The notes: generated by a model from the letters alone, not told the origin. A DNA stretch of 64,000 nt from Hymenobacter baengnokdamensis (GCF_008728635.1 NZ_CP044285.1:62001-126000), one strand, 5' to 3'. Positions 15,909 to 25,800 are shown, numbered from the stretch's first letter. Numbers and translations: made by a program.

Positions 15909-17420
15909 CTACCTCAACTCCGCCAGCGTCATTGCCGGCGCGAAGCGCAGGAAATGCGCAAACAGCAGTTGCCGCAGCAGCAGACGTTTATAAGCCGCCG
16001 TGCCGCGCACGTCGCTAATCGGGCTGATTTCTGCCTGCATCACCGCATTGGCACCGGCCACCGTGTCGGCGCTTAGCGGGCGGCCCAGCAGGTACTCGCC
16101 GGTGCGGGCCAGCAGCAGCGGCACCGGCCCTACCCCGCCGGCCGAGACGCGGGCGGCCGTAATTACGTCGTTTTCGACCCGCAGCCAGGCGGCGGTATTC
16201 ACGCTGGCAATGTCGAGGTGCGTGCGCTTGGATACCTTTTCGAAGTTGAAGAAATCGCCGGCCAGCGGCGCCGGGAAGCTGATTTCGGTTACCTGCTCAT
16301 CGGCCGCCTTCGCCAGCTTTTTGTAGCCCAGGTACAGCCCGGCCAGCGGCAGCGAGCGGTTGGCGCCGGCCGCGTCGGCCAGCGTAGTTTCGGCACCCAG
16401 CGCCAGAAACAATATGGTCAAATCGCCAATGGGTGAAGCATTTACGAAGTTGCCGGCCACCGTACCCATGTTGCGGATGGGCGTACTCGACACCAGCTTG
16501 AGGTAGTCGGGCAGGCGCGGCAGCAGGCCGCGCATCACCTCCGACTCCAGCAACTGGCTGGCCGTGGTGGCGGCGCCCAGCACTACGCGGCCCTCGTGCT
16601 GGCGCACGCCGCGCCGGCCGTGGTCGAAGAGCAGGCGCACGGGCTGCTGGCGCAGCTCGTCGAGGCGCTGCACCAATAGGTCGGTGCCACCCGACAAGAG
16701 GGGATGGGTAAAAGGCTGACTGGCCGAATGCTGGCCGTTCTGGCTTTGCGCGTGGCCGTTGGGCGAGGTCGAAACGGGCGCGGCGCCGGCGTCGTGGCCG
16801 TTGGCAGCGGGCGACGGCGCCGTGCCCGTTTCGGCGCGCAGGGCGGCCAGGCGGGCGGGTATTTCGGTAAAGTAGGCGGGCACGAACTGCTTTTCACTCA
16901 GCCACTTTACACTATCCGTGGCGGGCCGTGCGGCCAGCTCGGCGGTAAGGCGGGCGGCGGCGCGCTCCAGGCTCTTGTAGCCCGTGCAGCGGCAGATATT
17001 GCCGTCGATGGCGGCGCGGGTGCTGCTCGCGGTAGCCGGCTTATCGCTGAGACTGTGGCCGGTGAGCGACAGCACGAAGCCCACCGTGCAGAAGCCGCAC
17101 TGCGCGCCGTTTTGGTCCACAATGGCCTGCTGCACCGGCGTAAGCTGCCCGCCGGCCGGGTTGATGCCCTCCACCGTGACGACGTGCTTGCCGTGCACGT
17201 TGCCGAGCGGCGTGAGGCAGCTCGTCATGCTCTGGTAGGCAAGGCGTTGGCCATCTTCGGCCAGCTCGCCCACCAGCACGGTGCAGGCCCCGCAGTCGCC
17301 CTCGCGGCAGCCGATTTTGGTGCCCGTCAGGTGCTCATGGTAGCGCACAAAATCGAGCAAAGCGCTGGCGGCTGGCTCGGCCGTATGGACTGGCTGGTCG
17401 TTGAGGTAGAAGGAAATCAT
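15909..17420 (-). CDS. xdhA: Xanthine dehydrogenase small subunit XdhA (2Fe-2S and FAD domains)
   Basis: A 503-residue small subunit carrying two [2Fe-2S] clusters and FAD, which passes electrons from the molybdenum site to NAD+. The plant-type cluster uses C38, C43, C46 and C68 (GCREGDCGACTVLVG). The second uses C108, C111, C143 and C145 (QCGFCTVGF, NICRCTGYKS). The FAD domain begins near residue 240 (HPLLSGGTDLLVQRLDE) and includes IRNMGTVAGNFVNASPIGD. Between the iron-sulfur and FAD parts lies a low-complexity linker rich in Gly, Asn, His, Gln, Ser and Ala (about residues 197-238), longer than usual. It is the promoter-proximal gene of the xdhAB pair; the start codon follows about 170 bases of AT-richer non-coding DNA. 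Confidence 0.95.
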   Translation of the reverse strand: MISFYLNDQPVHTAEPAASALLDFVRYHEHLTGTKIGCREGDCGACTVLVGELAEDGQRLAYQSMTSCLTPLGNVHGKHVVTVEGINPAGGQLTPVQQAIVDQNGAQCGFCTVGFVLSLTGHSLSDKPATASSTRAAIDGNICRCTGYKSLERAAARLTAELAARPATDSVKWLSEKQFVPAYFTEIPARLAALRAETGTAPSPAANGHDAGAAPVSTSPNGHAQSQNGQHSASQPFTHPLLSGGTDLLVQRLDELRQQPVRLLFDHGRRGVRQHEGRVVLGAATTASQLLESEVMRGLLPRLPDYLKLVSSTPIRNMGTVAGNFVNASPIGDLTILFLALGAETTLADAAGANRSLPLAGLYLGYKKLAKAADEQVTEISFPAPLAGDFFNFEKVSKRTHLDIASVNTAAWLRVENDVITAARVSAGGVGPVPLLLARTGEYLLGRPLSADTVAGANAVMQAEISPISDVRGTAAYKRLLLRQLLFAHFLRFAPAMTLAELR

Positions 17421-17592
17421 GTCCTGGTTTGCTTATCCAAGGCGGACAAACGAACGGGTAAGATAGTGCAGATAGTAATTTTAGCCAAAATCCTGCGCTT
17501 TACAAATACCTTTATAGCACTCCAACGGCCGTGTAAACTTCTATTTCTAGCACCGCGTTTAAGTAGTATTAATTTTTATCTGGGTCAGCACT

Positions 17593-17811
17593 ATGAGCTT
17601 TGTTGCCAATCCTCTTCAACAGTTGCTAAGGCAGGGTCGCACTGCGTTACGCCCAGAGGATATTAAAGCGTATGGCGTTCAGCGCTTTATGGAAGAGTAT
17701 GCAGCTCGTGGGCCACTACCAATTCCTAATCTGCACTTTACACAAGAAGATAATCAGCGTATGGACCAACTTCTAGCTGACGAGCGCCAAAACGACAGCG
17801 ATGTTTCTTGA
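17593..17811 (+). CDS. Putative antitoxin of a PIN-domain toxin-antitoxin pair
   Basis: A 72-residue protein (MSFVANPLQQLLRQG at the start) with many Gln, Arg and acidic residues and no clear named family. It overlaps the downstream PIN-domain gene by 11 bases, the usual antitoxin-toxin arrangement. The middle reads VQRFMEEYAARGPLPIPNL, a likely helix plus toxin-wrapping tail, but no ribbon-helix-helix or AbrB motif is obvious. The function is assigned from position and size. The surrounding DNA is clearly AT-richer than its neighbours, suggesting acquisition. Confidence 0.65.
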   Translation: MSFVANPLQQLLRQGRTALRPEDIKAYGVQRFMEEYAARGPLPIPNLHFTQEDNQRMDQLLADERQNDSDVS

Positions 17812-18199
17812 TACCAATCTGATTATCCAACATATTCGCCGAGAGGAAACGCTTCCTGCCCGCACTTTACTATCGGTTATCGTAGCTGGTGAGCTAGAAG
17901 CTTTTGCCTTAAAGGCAGCTTGGGGCCCGCAAAAGACAAACTTTCTGCAACAAATCCGACAGCAGTTTCCCCCTATTGAAGTGTCGGACCAACTGCTTCA
18001 GCCCTACGCTTACCTGGATGCTTATAGCCAGGGCAAATTGACGCAACAGCCGTTACCAGTTGGTACCTCCTCCCGAAATATGGGAAAGAATGACCTGTGG
18101 ATTGCAGCGACAGCCTTGTATTTCGGCGTGGAATTGCATACCACTGACCATGACTTTGACCACCTGTGGGCCGTTGGCTTACAGGTCATTAAACCTTAA
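17801..18199 (+). CDS. PIN-domain ribonuclease toxin (VapC-like)
   Basis: A 132-residue PIN-domain protein, probably an RNA-cleaving toxin. The acidic active-site residues are recognisable: D4 in MFLDTN, E31 in AGELEAF, D98 in KNDLWIAA and D116 in HTTDHDFDHL. These are the four positions expected of VapC-type nucleases. It is preceded and overlapped by a small antitoxin-like gene. Its 3' end overlaps the convergent outer-membrane protein gene by four bases. The target RNA cannot be judged from sequence. Base composition suggests horizontal transfer. Confidence 0.87.
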   Translation: MFLDTNLIIQHIRREETLPARTLLSVIVAGELEAFALKAAWGPQKTNFLQQIRQQFPPIEVSDQLLQPYAYLDAYSQGKLTQQPLPVGTSSRNMGKNDLWIAATALYFGVELHTTDHDFDHLWAVGLQVIKP

Positions 18200-21100
18200 A
18201 ACAGCACCGCCACCTGCATCCGGCCCGTGTGCACCACGCTGGAGCCGCTGGCTTTACGGCCATCATAAGCCACGTTGATATTCAGGCCATTAGCCAACCG
18301 CTGTTCCAGGTTGAGGTTCCAGGTGTAGTTGGTGCCGGGGCGCAGGGCCTGCAATATTTCGAGGCCTACTACGGAATTCTGGGCGTTGGCATCGCCCGAA
18401 AAGGCTACCCGCGTGACGTGCGTAGCCACCGTAAGCGTGCGCTTGCTGACCTGGCTGAGGCGGGTTTCGAGGCCCAGGTCGTCGAAGGTAGCCTTGGTAT
18501 CGTTGGGCACGTCGGCCTGGCCGGTGTGGTCGAGTACGTCGTGCTTGTTGGTGTGCAGCAGTGAGCCGGTGAGGCGTAACATGGGGCTGGGCTGGTAGCT
18601 GATTTCGGGCTGCACGGTGTAGATGAGCAGCCGGAAATTGCGCGCCGCCGAGTACGAGGCCTGGGCCTCGCGCACGTCGCGGGCGGTGGTGAGGCGGCCC
18701 GTAAACGACTGCGCCAGCGTGCGGCGCAGCAGCAGGCTTTGAGTGGTAAGGTTGCGCAGGTCGAAGCCTTCGGTAAGCAGGGTTTTCTGCTGGGTTTGCT
18801 GCACGGTCAGCTCGGCCCCGAATATAGGGTTTGCTCTATTAAAGTACAGCGTATTCCGCAACAGCTGATTGAAAGCCAATAGCTTGTCATCTTGCTTATT
18901 AAAGCTAAACGGGTTGAGGCGCGAGCCCAGGTCGGGGCTGGTGGTGCGGCGGTCTACCGTGGCGCTGCTGATGCTGCTGAGCCGGGCCAGCCCGGCACGC
19001 CAGCTGCCGGCCTCGCGCCAGCCGCGGGGCGCGTTCACGGTGAGGCGATAGCTGAGGCGGTTCTGGTAGGCGGTGAGGTAATCGTTGGTGGGCAGGTACA
19101 CCTTAATGTAGGTACGGTACTGGGCATCAGGGGTCTGGGCTTCCAGAAACTCGTCCTTGTCCTGCACGCCGTTGTGGTTGAGGTCGCCGGCGTAGTAGTG
19201 GGTGCCCTGCCCGGCCGGCACGGCCAGAAACGAAAAGTCGCGCCGTAGCTCGCGGCCGGTTTGCACGCTGTAGCTCAGCTCGGAGCGAATTTGGTTTTGC
19301 AGGAAGCTGACGTTGTGGTCTATTTTGCCCAGAATATTACGCTGGCGGGCGCTGTCGGGGGTACTCACCAAGTTCACGTCGCGGTAGGTAGCAACAATAC
19401 GCAGGTCCTGGGTTTTGCTGATACGGGTGGTCAGGTTGCCCTGCACCGTCTGCGACTGGTTGTGAATAGCGAGGTTATCCTGCTCGGCGGTGGGTGTGCG
19501 GTCGCGCCGGAAGCTGTAGTTGAGGCTGTAGCGGGTGCGGCCGGTGTCGGGGGTTTGCAGAAAGAAGGTGTGCTCGTCAAAATAATTAGCCGAGCGAATG
19601 GTATCGCCCCGCGGGGAGATAACCTTGTTTTTATCAAACCGATAGGTGTAGCCCGGAATAAGCCGCCCGCCACCGTAGCGCACGCTGGCCTCGCCCCGTG
19701 CCCAGTCGGAATGGTAGCGCCCGGCCTGCGAATTGAGTAAGAACAAGGAGCCGCGCATTTCGAGCCGGCCCACCTGCTGGGCTACGTCGACCCACTGCTG
19801 CACCCCACTCACCTCGCCGGGCCGGTAGCGGCGGCTCACGCGGTAGTTCACGGCGTGGTTGGCGTCGCGGCTCAGCCCAATGGCAAAGTTGAATATATTA
19901 TCCTCACGGGCATCGGTGGTGGTGGCGTTGGCGGTGCTGGGGGCGCTCCAGTTGCGGTCGAACTCAATATCGCGGTAGCGGTCGATGGGCGCAAATTTGG
20001 GGGCCGTGTACTCGTAATCGAGGGCCGAGCGGAGGCGGTATTTCTGCAGCGCAGCCGGCACCCAGGCCGGCAGGGCCCGGTCTTGCACGGTGTAGCCCAC
20101 GCGCATGGCCTGGCCTTTGTCTTCGGTGCCTACCGCAAAGCGGTTGCGCTGCAGCTGCGAGCTGGCCAGGTCCACAAACACCGCGGCCGACCGGTCGAGC
20201 TGGTAGGTAGCCCCGGCGGTTACCATCTGCTTGAGCAGTGGCGTGGGCAAAATCCGCACGGCCTTGTAATCGCCCAGGTTAGTGCCGACGTACTTATAGA
20301 CCCGGCCGTTCGCGTTTACGTCAGTGGTACTCAGCGCATAATCACCCGTATTGGCCGCTACTTGCGTAAAGCGCACCGTGTACACCCCGCGGAGCGAGTC
20401 GGTGGCATACACAAACGCATAGGTTCGCAGCCCCGTGCCGGCATCGACCTGGGCCACGCGGTGGTATTGCACCAGGGTGTGGTTGAAGGCTGCCGAATCG
20501 GCCCCCGGTGCCTGCACCGACGACACGTTGCCGGCACTGCGCAGCAGCTGCTGGTCCTGGGCCGAGAGCGTGAGGTTGGCCAGGTTATCGGGGCTGTCGG
20601 CCTCCTGGTAATAGTTGCCGCGCACATTCAGCTTCCCCACCTGCTGGTAGTGGCTGATGGTGTAGAGGGAGCGCGAATAGTTGAGGTCGGAATATTCAAA
20701 ATCGACCTTCAGGCGCGTATTAGCCGTGATGAGGTGGCGCGGCGAAAACGTAATTTCCGCCAGGTTGTAGTCAATAACATAGTCGAAGTCGAAGCCTCGC
20801 GTCTGCAGCCGGCCATCGAGGTACACGCGCTCCGAGCCAGCCAGCACAATGATAAACTGCTCGCCGTTGGGGCCGGTGAGGCGGTACGGCCCCTGCACGT
20901 TGTCGAGGGGCTTCACGTCGAGGCTGGCAAACTTGCCCTTGGCCACCCCGCCCGCTACCAGCGTCGAGGAGCGAATCTGGCCCTGCTTGTCGCGCACAAC
21001 CACGCTGGCAGCCCCGGCCGGCGGGGCTGTAGGCAGCACTTGGCCGGGCGGTACGGCAGCCGTGGGCGGCGTAAGCGGCGCGCTGGCCGCACCCTGAGGC

Positions 21101-22035
21101 GCAGCGCTGTTATTGGTCACGCCGTTGGTGTAGGTGGTAAAGGACGAGGGCGGCGCATTGCTGACGCTGTTGTTGGTGGTGCCAGCCTGCAGCGGCTGCG
21201 GGCCGGGCGCCCCCAGATTGGCCTCAATGGCGGCCCCTTGAATATTTTTATAGTAGCGCAAAAAATAATCGGGCTTGTTGCGCAGCACCACGTCGCCGGC
21301 CGTCAGGTTCCACTGCGGGCCGGTGAGGGTAATATAGATTTTATCGAATTGCTGCAGCGTCTGGGTGTTGCCTTCGGGCTGAAAAGGCACGTTCTGGTCG
21401 GAAATAGCGGCCGTGAGGTGAATATTTTCGGTCAGCTGCCCCTCCAGCTGTAAGTTCAGCGCCGAGTTCACGAACACGTTCTGGGTATTGCCAAAAGAAA
21501 TCCCCCTGGACAGATTGCCCGTTTTGCTAATGCCCGGCGTGCTCAGTATCTGCTCTTTCTGCGAAAAATCCTGCGCGCCCAGCATGGGGCGGTCGCGAAA
21601 GTCGATGCTGTCCATGAGCCGGCGCGGGCGGCGGTAGCGCGCCCGCAGCAGCGGCAGCGGCAGCACCCGGTAGCAGAGCAGCACCGAGTCGGGCCGGCCC
21701 ACGCCATTGCTATCGCGCGGGGCCGGGCGCACCAGCTGGTAGCGGTCGGTGCGCGGGTCGTAGCCGACCGCCTGGCCATTGGCCGTTACCGAAGCCGGCA
21801 CAATCGTGAGCGTATCACTCAGCGTAAAACTCGTAGTATCACGGCCGATGGCCAGGCGCTGATAACGGCAGCGCCTAGTATTGGGCGGGGCGGGCTCGGC
21901 GGCCGGGCGGGCTGCTTTAGGGGCCGGCGCGGCGGGCGGCGGGCCGGGCTGCTGGGCCCGGGCGGGTGTCGCCAAACCCAACACCGCTACCAGCAGAGCC
22001 ACAAGGGCGAAGCAGAAGCGGTAGCGTTGGGTCAT
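18196..22035 (-). CDS. Large uncharacterised outer-membrane beta-barrel protein
   Basis: A 1279-residue exported protein. A signal peptide (hydrophobic LVALLVAVLGLA, cleavage near PARAQ, residue 28) leads to a Pro/Ala-rich segment, then a conserved-looking region (about 170-270: NLSRGISFGNTQNVFVNSAL, then AAISDQNVPFQPEGNTQ and FDKIYITL). A Pro, Ala, Ser and Thr-rich insert follows near 280-345. From about residue 460 to the end the sequence alternates short amphipathic strands with tyrosines and arginines, as in a large beta barrel. The last residue is phenylalanine, preceded by the beta-signal-like MQVAVLF. I have a sense that similar proteins of unknown function occur across Bacteroidota, but I do not recognise a named family. 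It is not a TonB-dependent receptor: no plug domain is visible. Confidence 0.72.
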   Translation of the reverse strand: MTQRYRFCFALVALLVAVLGLATPARAQQPGPPPAAPAPKAARPAAEPAPPNTRRCRYQRLAIGRDTTSFTLSDTLTIVPASVTANGQAVGYDPRTDRYQLVRPAPRDSNGVGRPDSVLLCYRVLPLPLLRARYRRPRRLMDSIDFRDRPMLGAQDFSQKEQILSTPGISKTGNLSRGISFGNTQNVFVNSALNLQLEGQLTENIHLTAAISDQNVPFQPEGNTQTLQQFDKIYITLTGPQWNLTAGDVVLRNKPDYFLRYYKNIQGAAIEANLGAPGPQPLQAGTTNNSVSNAPPSSFTTYTNGVTNNSAAPQGAASAPLTPPTAAVPPGQVLPTAPPAGAASVVVRDKQGQIRSSTLVAGGVAKGKFASLDVKPLDNVQGPYRLTGPNGEQFIIVLAGSERVYLDGRLQTRGFDFDYVIDYNLAEITFSPRHLITANTRLKVDFEYSDLNYSRSLYTISHYQQVGKLNVRGNYYQEADSPDNLANLTLSAQDQQLLRSAGNVSSVQAPGADSAAFNHTLVQYHRVAQVDAGTGLRTYAFVYATDSLRGVYTVRFTQVAANTGDYALSTTDVNANGRVYKYVGTNLGDYKAVRILPTPLLKQMVTAGATYQLDRSAAVFVDLASSQLQRNRFAVGTEDKGQAMRVGYTVQDRALPAWVPAALQKYRLRSALDYEYTAPKFAPIDRYRDIEFDRNWSAPSTANATTTDAREDNIFNFAIGLSRDANHAVNYRVSRRYRPGEVSGVQQWVDVAQQVGRLEMRGSLFLLNSQAGRYHSDWARGEASVRYGGGRLIPGYTYRFDKNKVISPRGDTIRSANYFDEHTFFLQTPDTGRTRYSLNYSFRRDRTPTAEQDNLAIHNQSQTVQGNLTTRISKTQDLRIVATYRDVNLVSTPDSARQRNILGKIDHNVSFLQNQIRSELSYSVQTGRELRRDFSFLAVPAGQGTHYYAGDLNHNGVQDKDEFLEAQTPDAQYRTYIKVYLPTNDYLTAYQNRLSYRLTVNAPRGWREAGSWRAGLARLSSISSATVDRRTTSPDLGSRLNPFSFNKQDDKLLAFNQLLRNTLYFNRANPIFGAELTVQQTQQKTLLTEGFDLRNLTTQSLLLRRTLAQSFTGRLTTARDVREAQASYSAARNFRLLIYTVQPEISYQPSPMLRLTGSLLHTNKHDVLDHTGQADVPNDTKATFDDLGLETRLSQVSKRTLTVATHVTRVAFSGDANAQNSVVGLEILQALRPGTNYTWNLNLEQRLANGLNINVAYDGRKASGSSVVHTGRMQVAVLF

Positions 22036-22230
22036 AGAGTAAAGTTCGGCAGCAGCAGGCGCACAACGTTACGCTGCCCCCTTTGGTACGCCCCCTAACC
22101 CCGATTGCTGAATAGCCTGGCCCGACTACTCGCTACTACTCACCGATTACCCGCACTTATGGGCTTACAGCCTTGCGCTCCCGAAAAAAGAAAGCGTTGG
22201 CTCCAGCGGCTATTTACCGATGCCATGCCC

Positions 22231-22272
22231 AAAAAATAAGCGGACGAAGCTGCGCAGCTTCGTCCGCTTATT
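22231..22272 (-). terminator. Perfect palindrome acting as a probable intrinsic terminator
   Basis: A 38-base perfect palindrome at 22235-22272 (arm AATAAGCGGACGAAGCTGC) has no loop bases between the arms. On the minus strand it is followed by a T-run, the complement of the A-run at 22231-22236. It would stop transcription of the small secreted-protein gene that ends at 22305. Confidence 0.8.
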
Positions 22273-22304
22273 CCGGGTTAACAGCCTCCGAAAGTTGGCA
22301 AAGG

Positions 22305-22712
22305 CTAGGGGTTGCTGGTTGCCAGGGCGGCTTCATTGGCAGCGGCCTTTTCATCAAGTTGCAGCAGCAGATGAAATTGACTGGGCGTAAGCACCTTACC
22401 CACAGCGGCATAGTAGCGGTAATCAACCTCTTCATAAGCTGCCGCAGCGGCGGTGCCCGACACAAAGAGCAAGTGGCTCAACACGTCGTTGGCATCGAGG
22501 CGGGCCAGCAGCGCGGCTTGTAGCGCGTGTACCTGCCGACCCTTCAGCTGGAGGGCATCGGCCAGGAAATCGGCCTGCTGCTGCGCCTGCTGCGCAACCG
22601 TTGCGGCCGGCGACTCGGCCAGCCCCAGGTCTTGTGCCTGCGCCCCCCGGCTGCTTAGCAGCAGGAAGCCCGCCAGGAGGATACCAGAGAGGAAGCGTAA
22701 GTAAGTTAACAT
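22305..22712 (-). CDS. Small secreted helical protein, unknown function
   Basis: A 135-residue protein with a clear signal peptide (MLTYLRFLSGILLAGFLLLS, cleavage near GAQAQ, residue 27). The mature part is predicted to be helical, rich in Ala, Gln and Leu, with QQQADFLADALQLKGRQVHALQAALLARL and a late LTPSQFHLLLQLDEKAAAN segment. The overall pattern, with an LTPxQ-like motif in a small helical periplasmic protein, is reminiscent of Spy/CpxP-like or heavy-metal-resistance chaperones, but the similarity is weak. It is a single gene with its own terminator and a possible -7 box upstream. Confidence 0.65.
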   Translation of the reverse strand: MLTYLRFLSGILLAGFLLLSSRGAQAQDLGLAESPAATVAQQAQQQADFLADALQLKGRQVHALQAALLARLDANDVLSHLLFVSGTAAAAAYEEVDYRYYAAVGKVLTPSQFHLLLQLDEKAAANEAALATSNP

Positions 22713-22744
22713 AGCGAAGCGGAGAGACGAATAAGTAACTGGAC

Positions 22745-22752
22745 CAAAACTA
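22745..22752 (-). promoter_or_regulatory. Putative -7 box of the small secreted protein gene
   Basis: On the minus strand the bases read TAGTTTTG, a full match to TAnnTTTG, 32 bases upstream of the start codon. A matching -33 TTTG is not seen at the expected distance. Confidence 0.35.
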
Positions 22753-22858
22753 CCCTGCTTGCTCTCAGCTTACTTTATGCCCTTAGCAGATGGCAGTATT
22801 TACTAGCCCAATAAACCATACGGCTCGGTGAGCCTGTGAGTTTTCTCGCCCAACCGCG

Positions 22859-25800
22859 CTATCCGGCCAGCGGCAGCTCAATAAAGAAGGTGGTGCCCAC
22901 GCCCACTTCGGTCTCAAACCACAGGTGCCCGCCCGCGCCCTCAATCCCCCGCTTGGCTACCGCCAGCCCGATACCCGAGCCGGTGAGCTTGGTGGTAAAA
23001 TTGGGCCGGAATATCTTTTCACGCACCTCCTCGGCAATACCAGCCCCGTTGTCGGTAATTGTAATGATGATTTTGCCGGTGCCTTCCGCCCGCAGGCTTA
23101 CCTGCTGGCGCGGCGCGCGGCCACCTGGCACCGCCTGGCGAGCATTCAGCAGCAGGTTATTGAAGGTGCGCACCAGCAGGCTTTCATCGGCAAAAACCGT
23201 ATACGTGCCATCGGGCGGCAGCTCTAGGTACAGCTCGCCCTTCTCATCGCCATCGTTTTGCCGAAACAAGTCGGCGCAGTGGCGCAGCACCGCCACCACA
23301 TCGAGGCGGGTGGGACGCATGGCGGGCAGGTTGGTAAAGGTGCTAAAAGAGGTAGCGATATCTGAAAGCACATCAATCTGCGTAATAAGCGTTTGGGAAA
23401 TGCGCCCAATCAGCTCTTCCGCGTTGGGCCGGCGCTCCGATATAGCCTTTTGCAGATATTGCAGACTCAGCTTCATGGGCGTGAGCGGGTTCTTGATTTC
23501 GTGGGCTACCTGCCGGGCCATCTCGCGCCAGGCCGCCTCTTTTTCCTGGGCCGCCAGCTCGCGCTTACTGGCCTCCAGCTTGCGCAGCATCGAGTTGTAC
23601 TCGCTCACCAGCAAGCCAATTTCGTCGTCGCTCGAATGGTAGTCGAGCAGCTCGTTCTCGCCGGTGAGCGTGGTGCGCGTCAGGCGCTGGGTTAGCAGCT
23701 TGAGCGGGGCCGTAAGCTGGCGCGTGGCCACAAAAGCCAGCCCCAGAAACACCAGAAACATGAGCGTAAAGATGTTCAGGATGGTCGTAAAAAGTTCCGT
23801 CAGCTTGCTGTCCAGCTCTTTCTGCGAGTCGAAAAACGGAATGCCTACGTAGCCCAGCACCGGCCCCGATGGGCCATCGACACTGGCCGCCCGCACGGGC
23901 AGGTACAGCGAGTTGAACGAAAGCGAGCCCGCCCGCTCGGTAAGCAGCGTCCGGCTCAGCCCGCGCTCACGCAGCTCTACCAGGGCCTGCGGGTTGAGCA
24001 GCGGCCCCAGCAGCCCGGCCTCAAAAATGAGGGGCTGCGAGCTCACCAGCAGCTGCCCGCGTGAGTCGTACAGGTTAAGGTCGGTTTCGGTGAGGGCCGC
24101 CACGTTGTGGGCCAGCGCCTGAAGCACCGGCCGGGCCGTCGTATCGGTAAGCTGGTCGCGGCGGCGGAGCAGGCTTTCGAGCGCAATGCGGCCGCGGCGC
24201 TCGTAGGTGCGGTGCAAATCGCGGCGGTAGCCCGATATTACCTGGCTGGCCGTAGCCACGCTCACCACCAGCAGCGGAAGAAGAATACCCAGATTGAGCA
24301 GCAGCTGAATGCGGGCGCTGAAATTGAACTGCACGCCCCAGCCTTCGCGGCGCAGCAGCAGGTAGGCCCCACCCACCAGCAGCCACACCAGCACATTGAG
24401 CAGCAGCTGAAAAGAAAAGTTGGAAAACCAGTCGGCCACCGAGTAGGTACTGGTAGTTACGACGACCACCCGCCGGCCACTGGCGTCACGCATCGCCAGG
24501 TGGTGAAAGTCACTGACTATCAGGCCATTTTGATACAACCGCTGGTCGCGCAGCAAAGCGGCTGGCAAGCGGTTGGCATAGTCGAAGTCGCCTTCGCTGT
24601 ACACCAGCCGCCCCTTGGCATAGCCGGCATAGCTGAGGTCTGCCGCCAGGCCCGGCTGAAAAAACTTCTGGTCGACCAGCAGCTCGGGCAGCACGCTGTA
24701 GCTGGCTAGCTGCTTCAGGCTCAGCGTGAGCAGAATGGTGCCAACCGGCGCGGGAGGCCCTATGCCGCCCGGCGCGGGCTGCGTCACGGGTACCACCGCC
24801 ACGTAGCGGCGCGAGCTAAATGAATTATCCGATTTGAGCAGGTATACGCCTTCCTGGTCGGTAGGCGTAGCCGTGCGCGAGAGCAGCAAGCGCGTCTGGT
24901 TGAAGGTCAGGGTATCATCGGCTTCGCCGCCCACGGGTTGCCCGCTGGGGTCAAACAGGTCTACCGACTCTTCGTATTTATCAAAATAGCTGCGCAGGTA
25001 CTGCCGCTCGATGCGCCGCCGGATGGCCTCGGTGCGCACCGGCGTTGTGGTAAACAGGCGGGCAACCAGGGGGTCGCTGGCCAGCCGGCGCAACCGCTGC
25101 CCCAGCAGGAATTCTCCCTGCAAATCATTATCAACTAAGAGATTGGTAGCCAGCCGCTGCTTATCCAGCAAGAGCTGGTGCTCAAACTGCCCGTATAACG
25201 CCGCCGCGCCGGTAGCCGAGGCCAGCCCCAGCAGCAACAGAAACAGCAAATAGGCGGGGCCACGCTGCACCGGCCGCCCGGCCAGCTGCCCGAGGCGCGC
25301 CAGCACCAGGTACAGACAAGCCATGCCCGCCAGCAGCAGGTAGCCCCGATGCAGCCCGCCACCCAGGCCCAGCAGCAGCACGGCCAGGCTGCCCCCACCC
25401 CACAGCAGCAGGCGGCGCGGCAGGCGGCGCAGGTCGGGCAGCAACAGCTCCGTACAGAGGTAAAAGCCAGTTACGAAAGCCGCCGTGTGCAGCAGTACCG
25501 CCAGCAGCAGTACCAGCCGGAACCCACTCACCTGCATGCTCTGCGTAATATCAAGGCTAAGCTGATTATTACTAAACGCACTACAGTAGTAGCTATATAA
25601 GGACCCCAGCGAAACTATAAACCCCGCCAGGGCAGGTAGCCCCCAGCGCCCGGCCGGCGCCCGGCCGGCCCGTGCTGGCAGCTCGTAGTGATGGCTCATC
25701 AGCACCAGGCTACCCGCCAGCAGCACGGCCAGCAGGCCATTGAGCAGCAAGTCGCCCAGCGAAGGGGCCCAGCCCGACACGGCATACACCCGCGGGTCGA

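Noticed and set aside
19855-21453. 532-codon plus-strand frame opposite the outer-membrane protein gene
   Set aside because: Low-complexity Gly, Val, Arg and His-rich translation, fully antisense to a gene with clear signal peptide and beta-signal.
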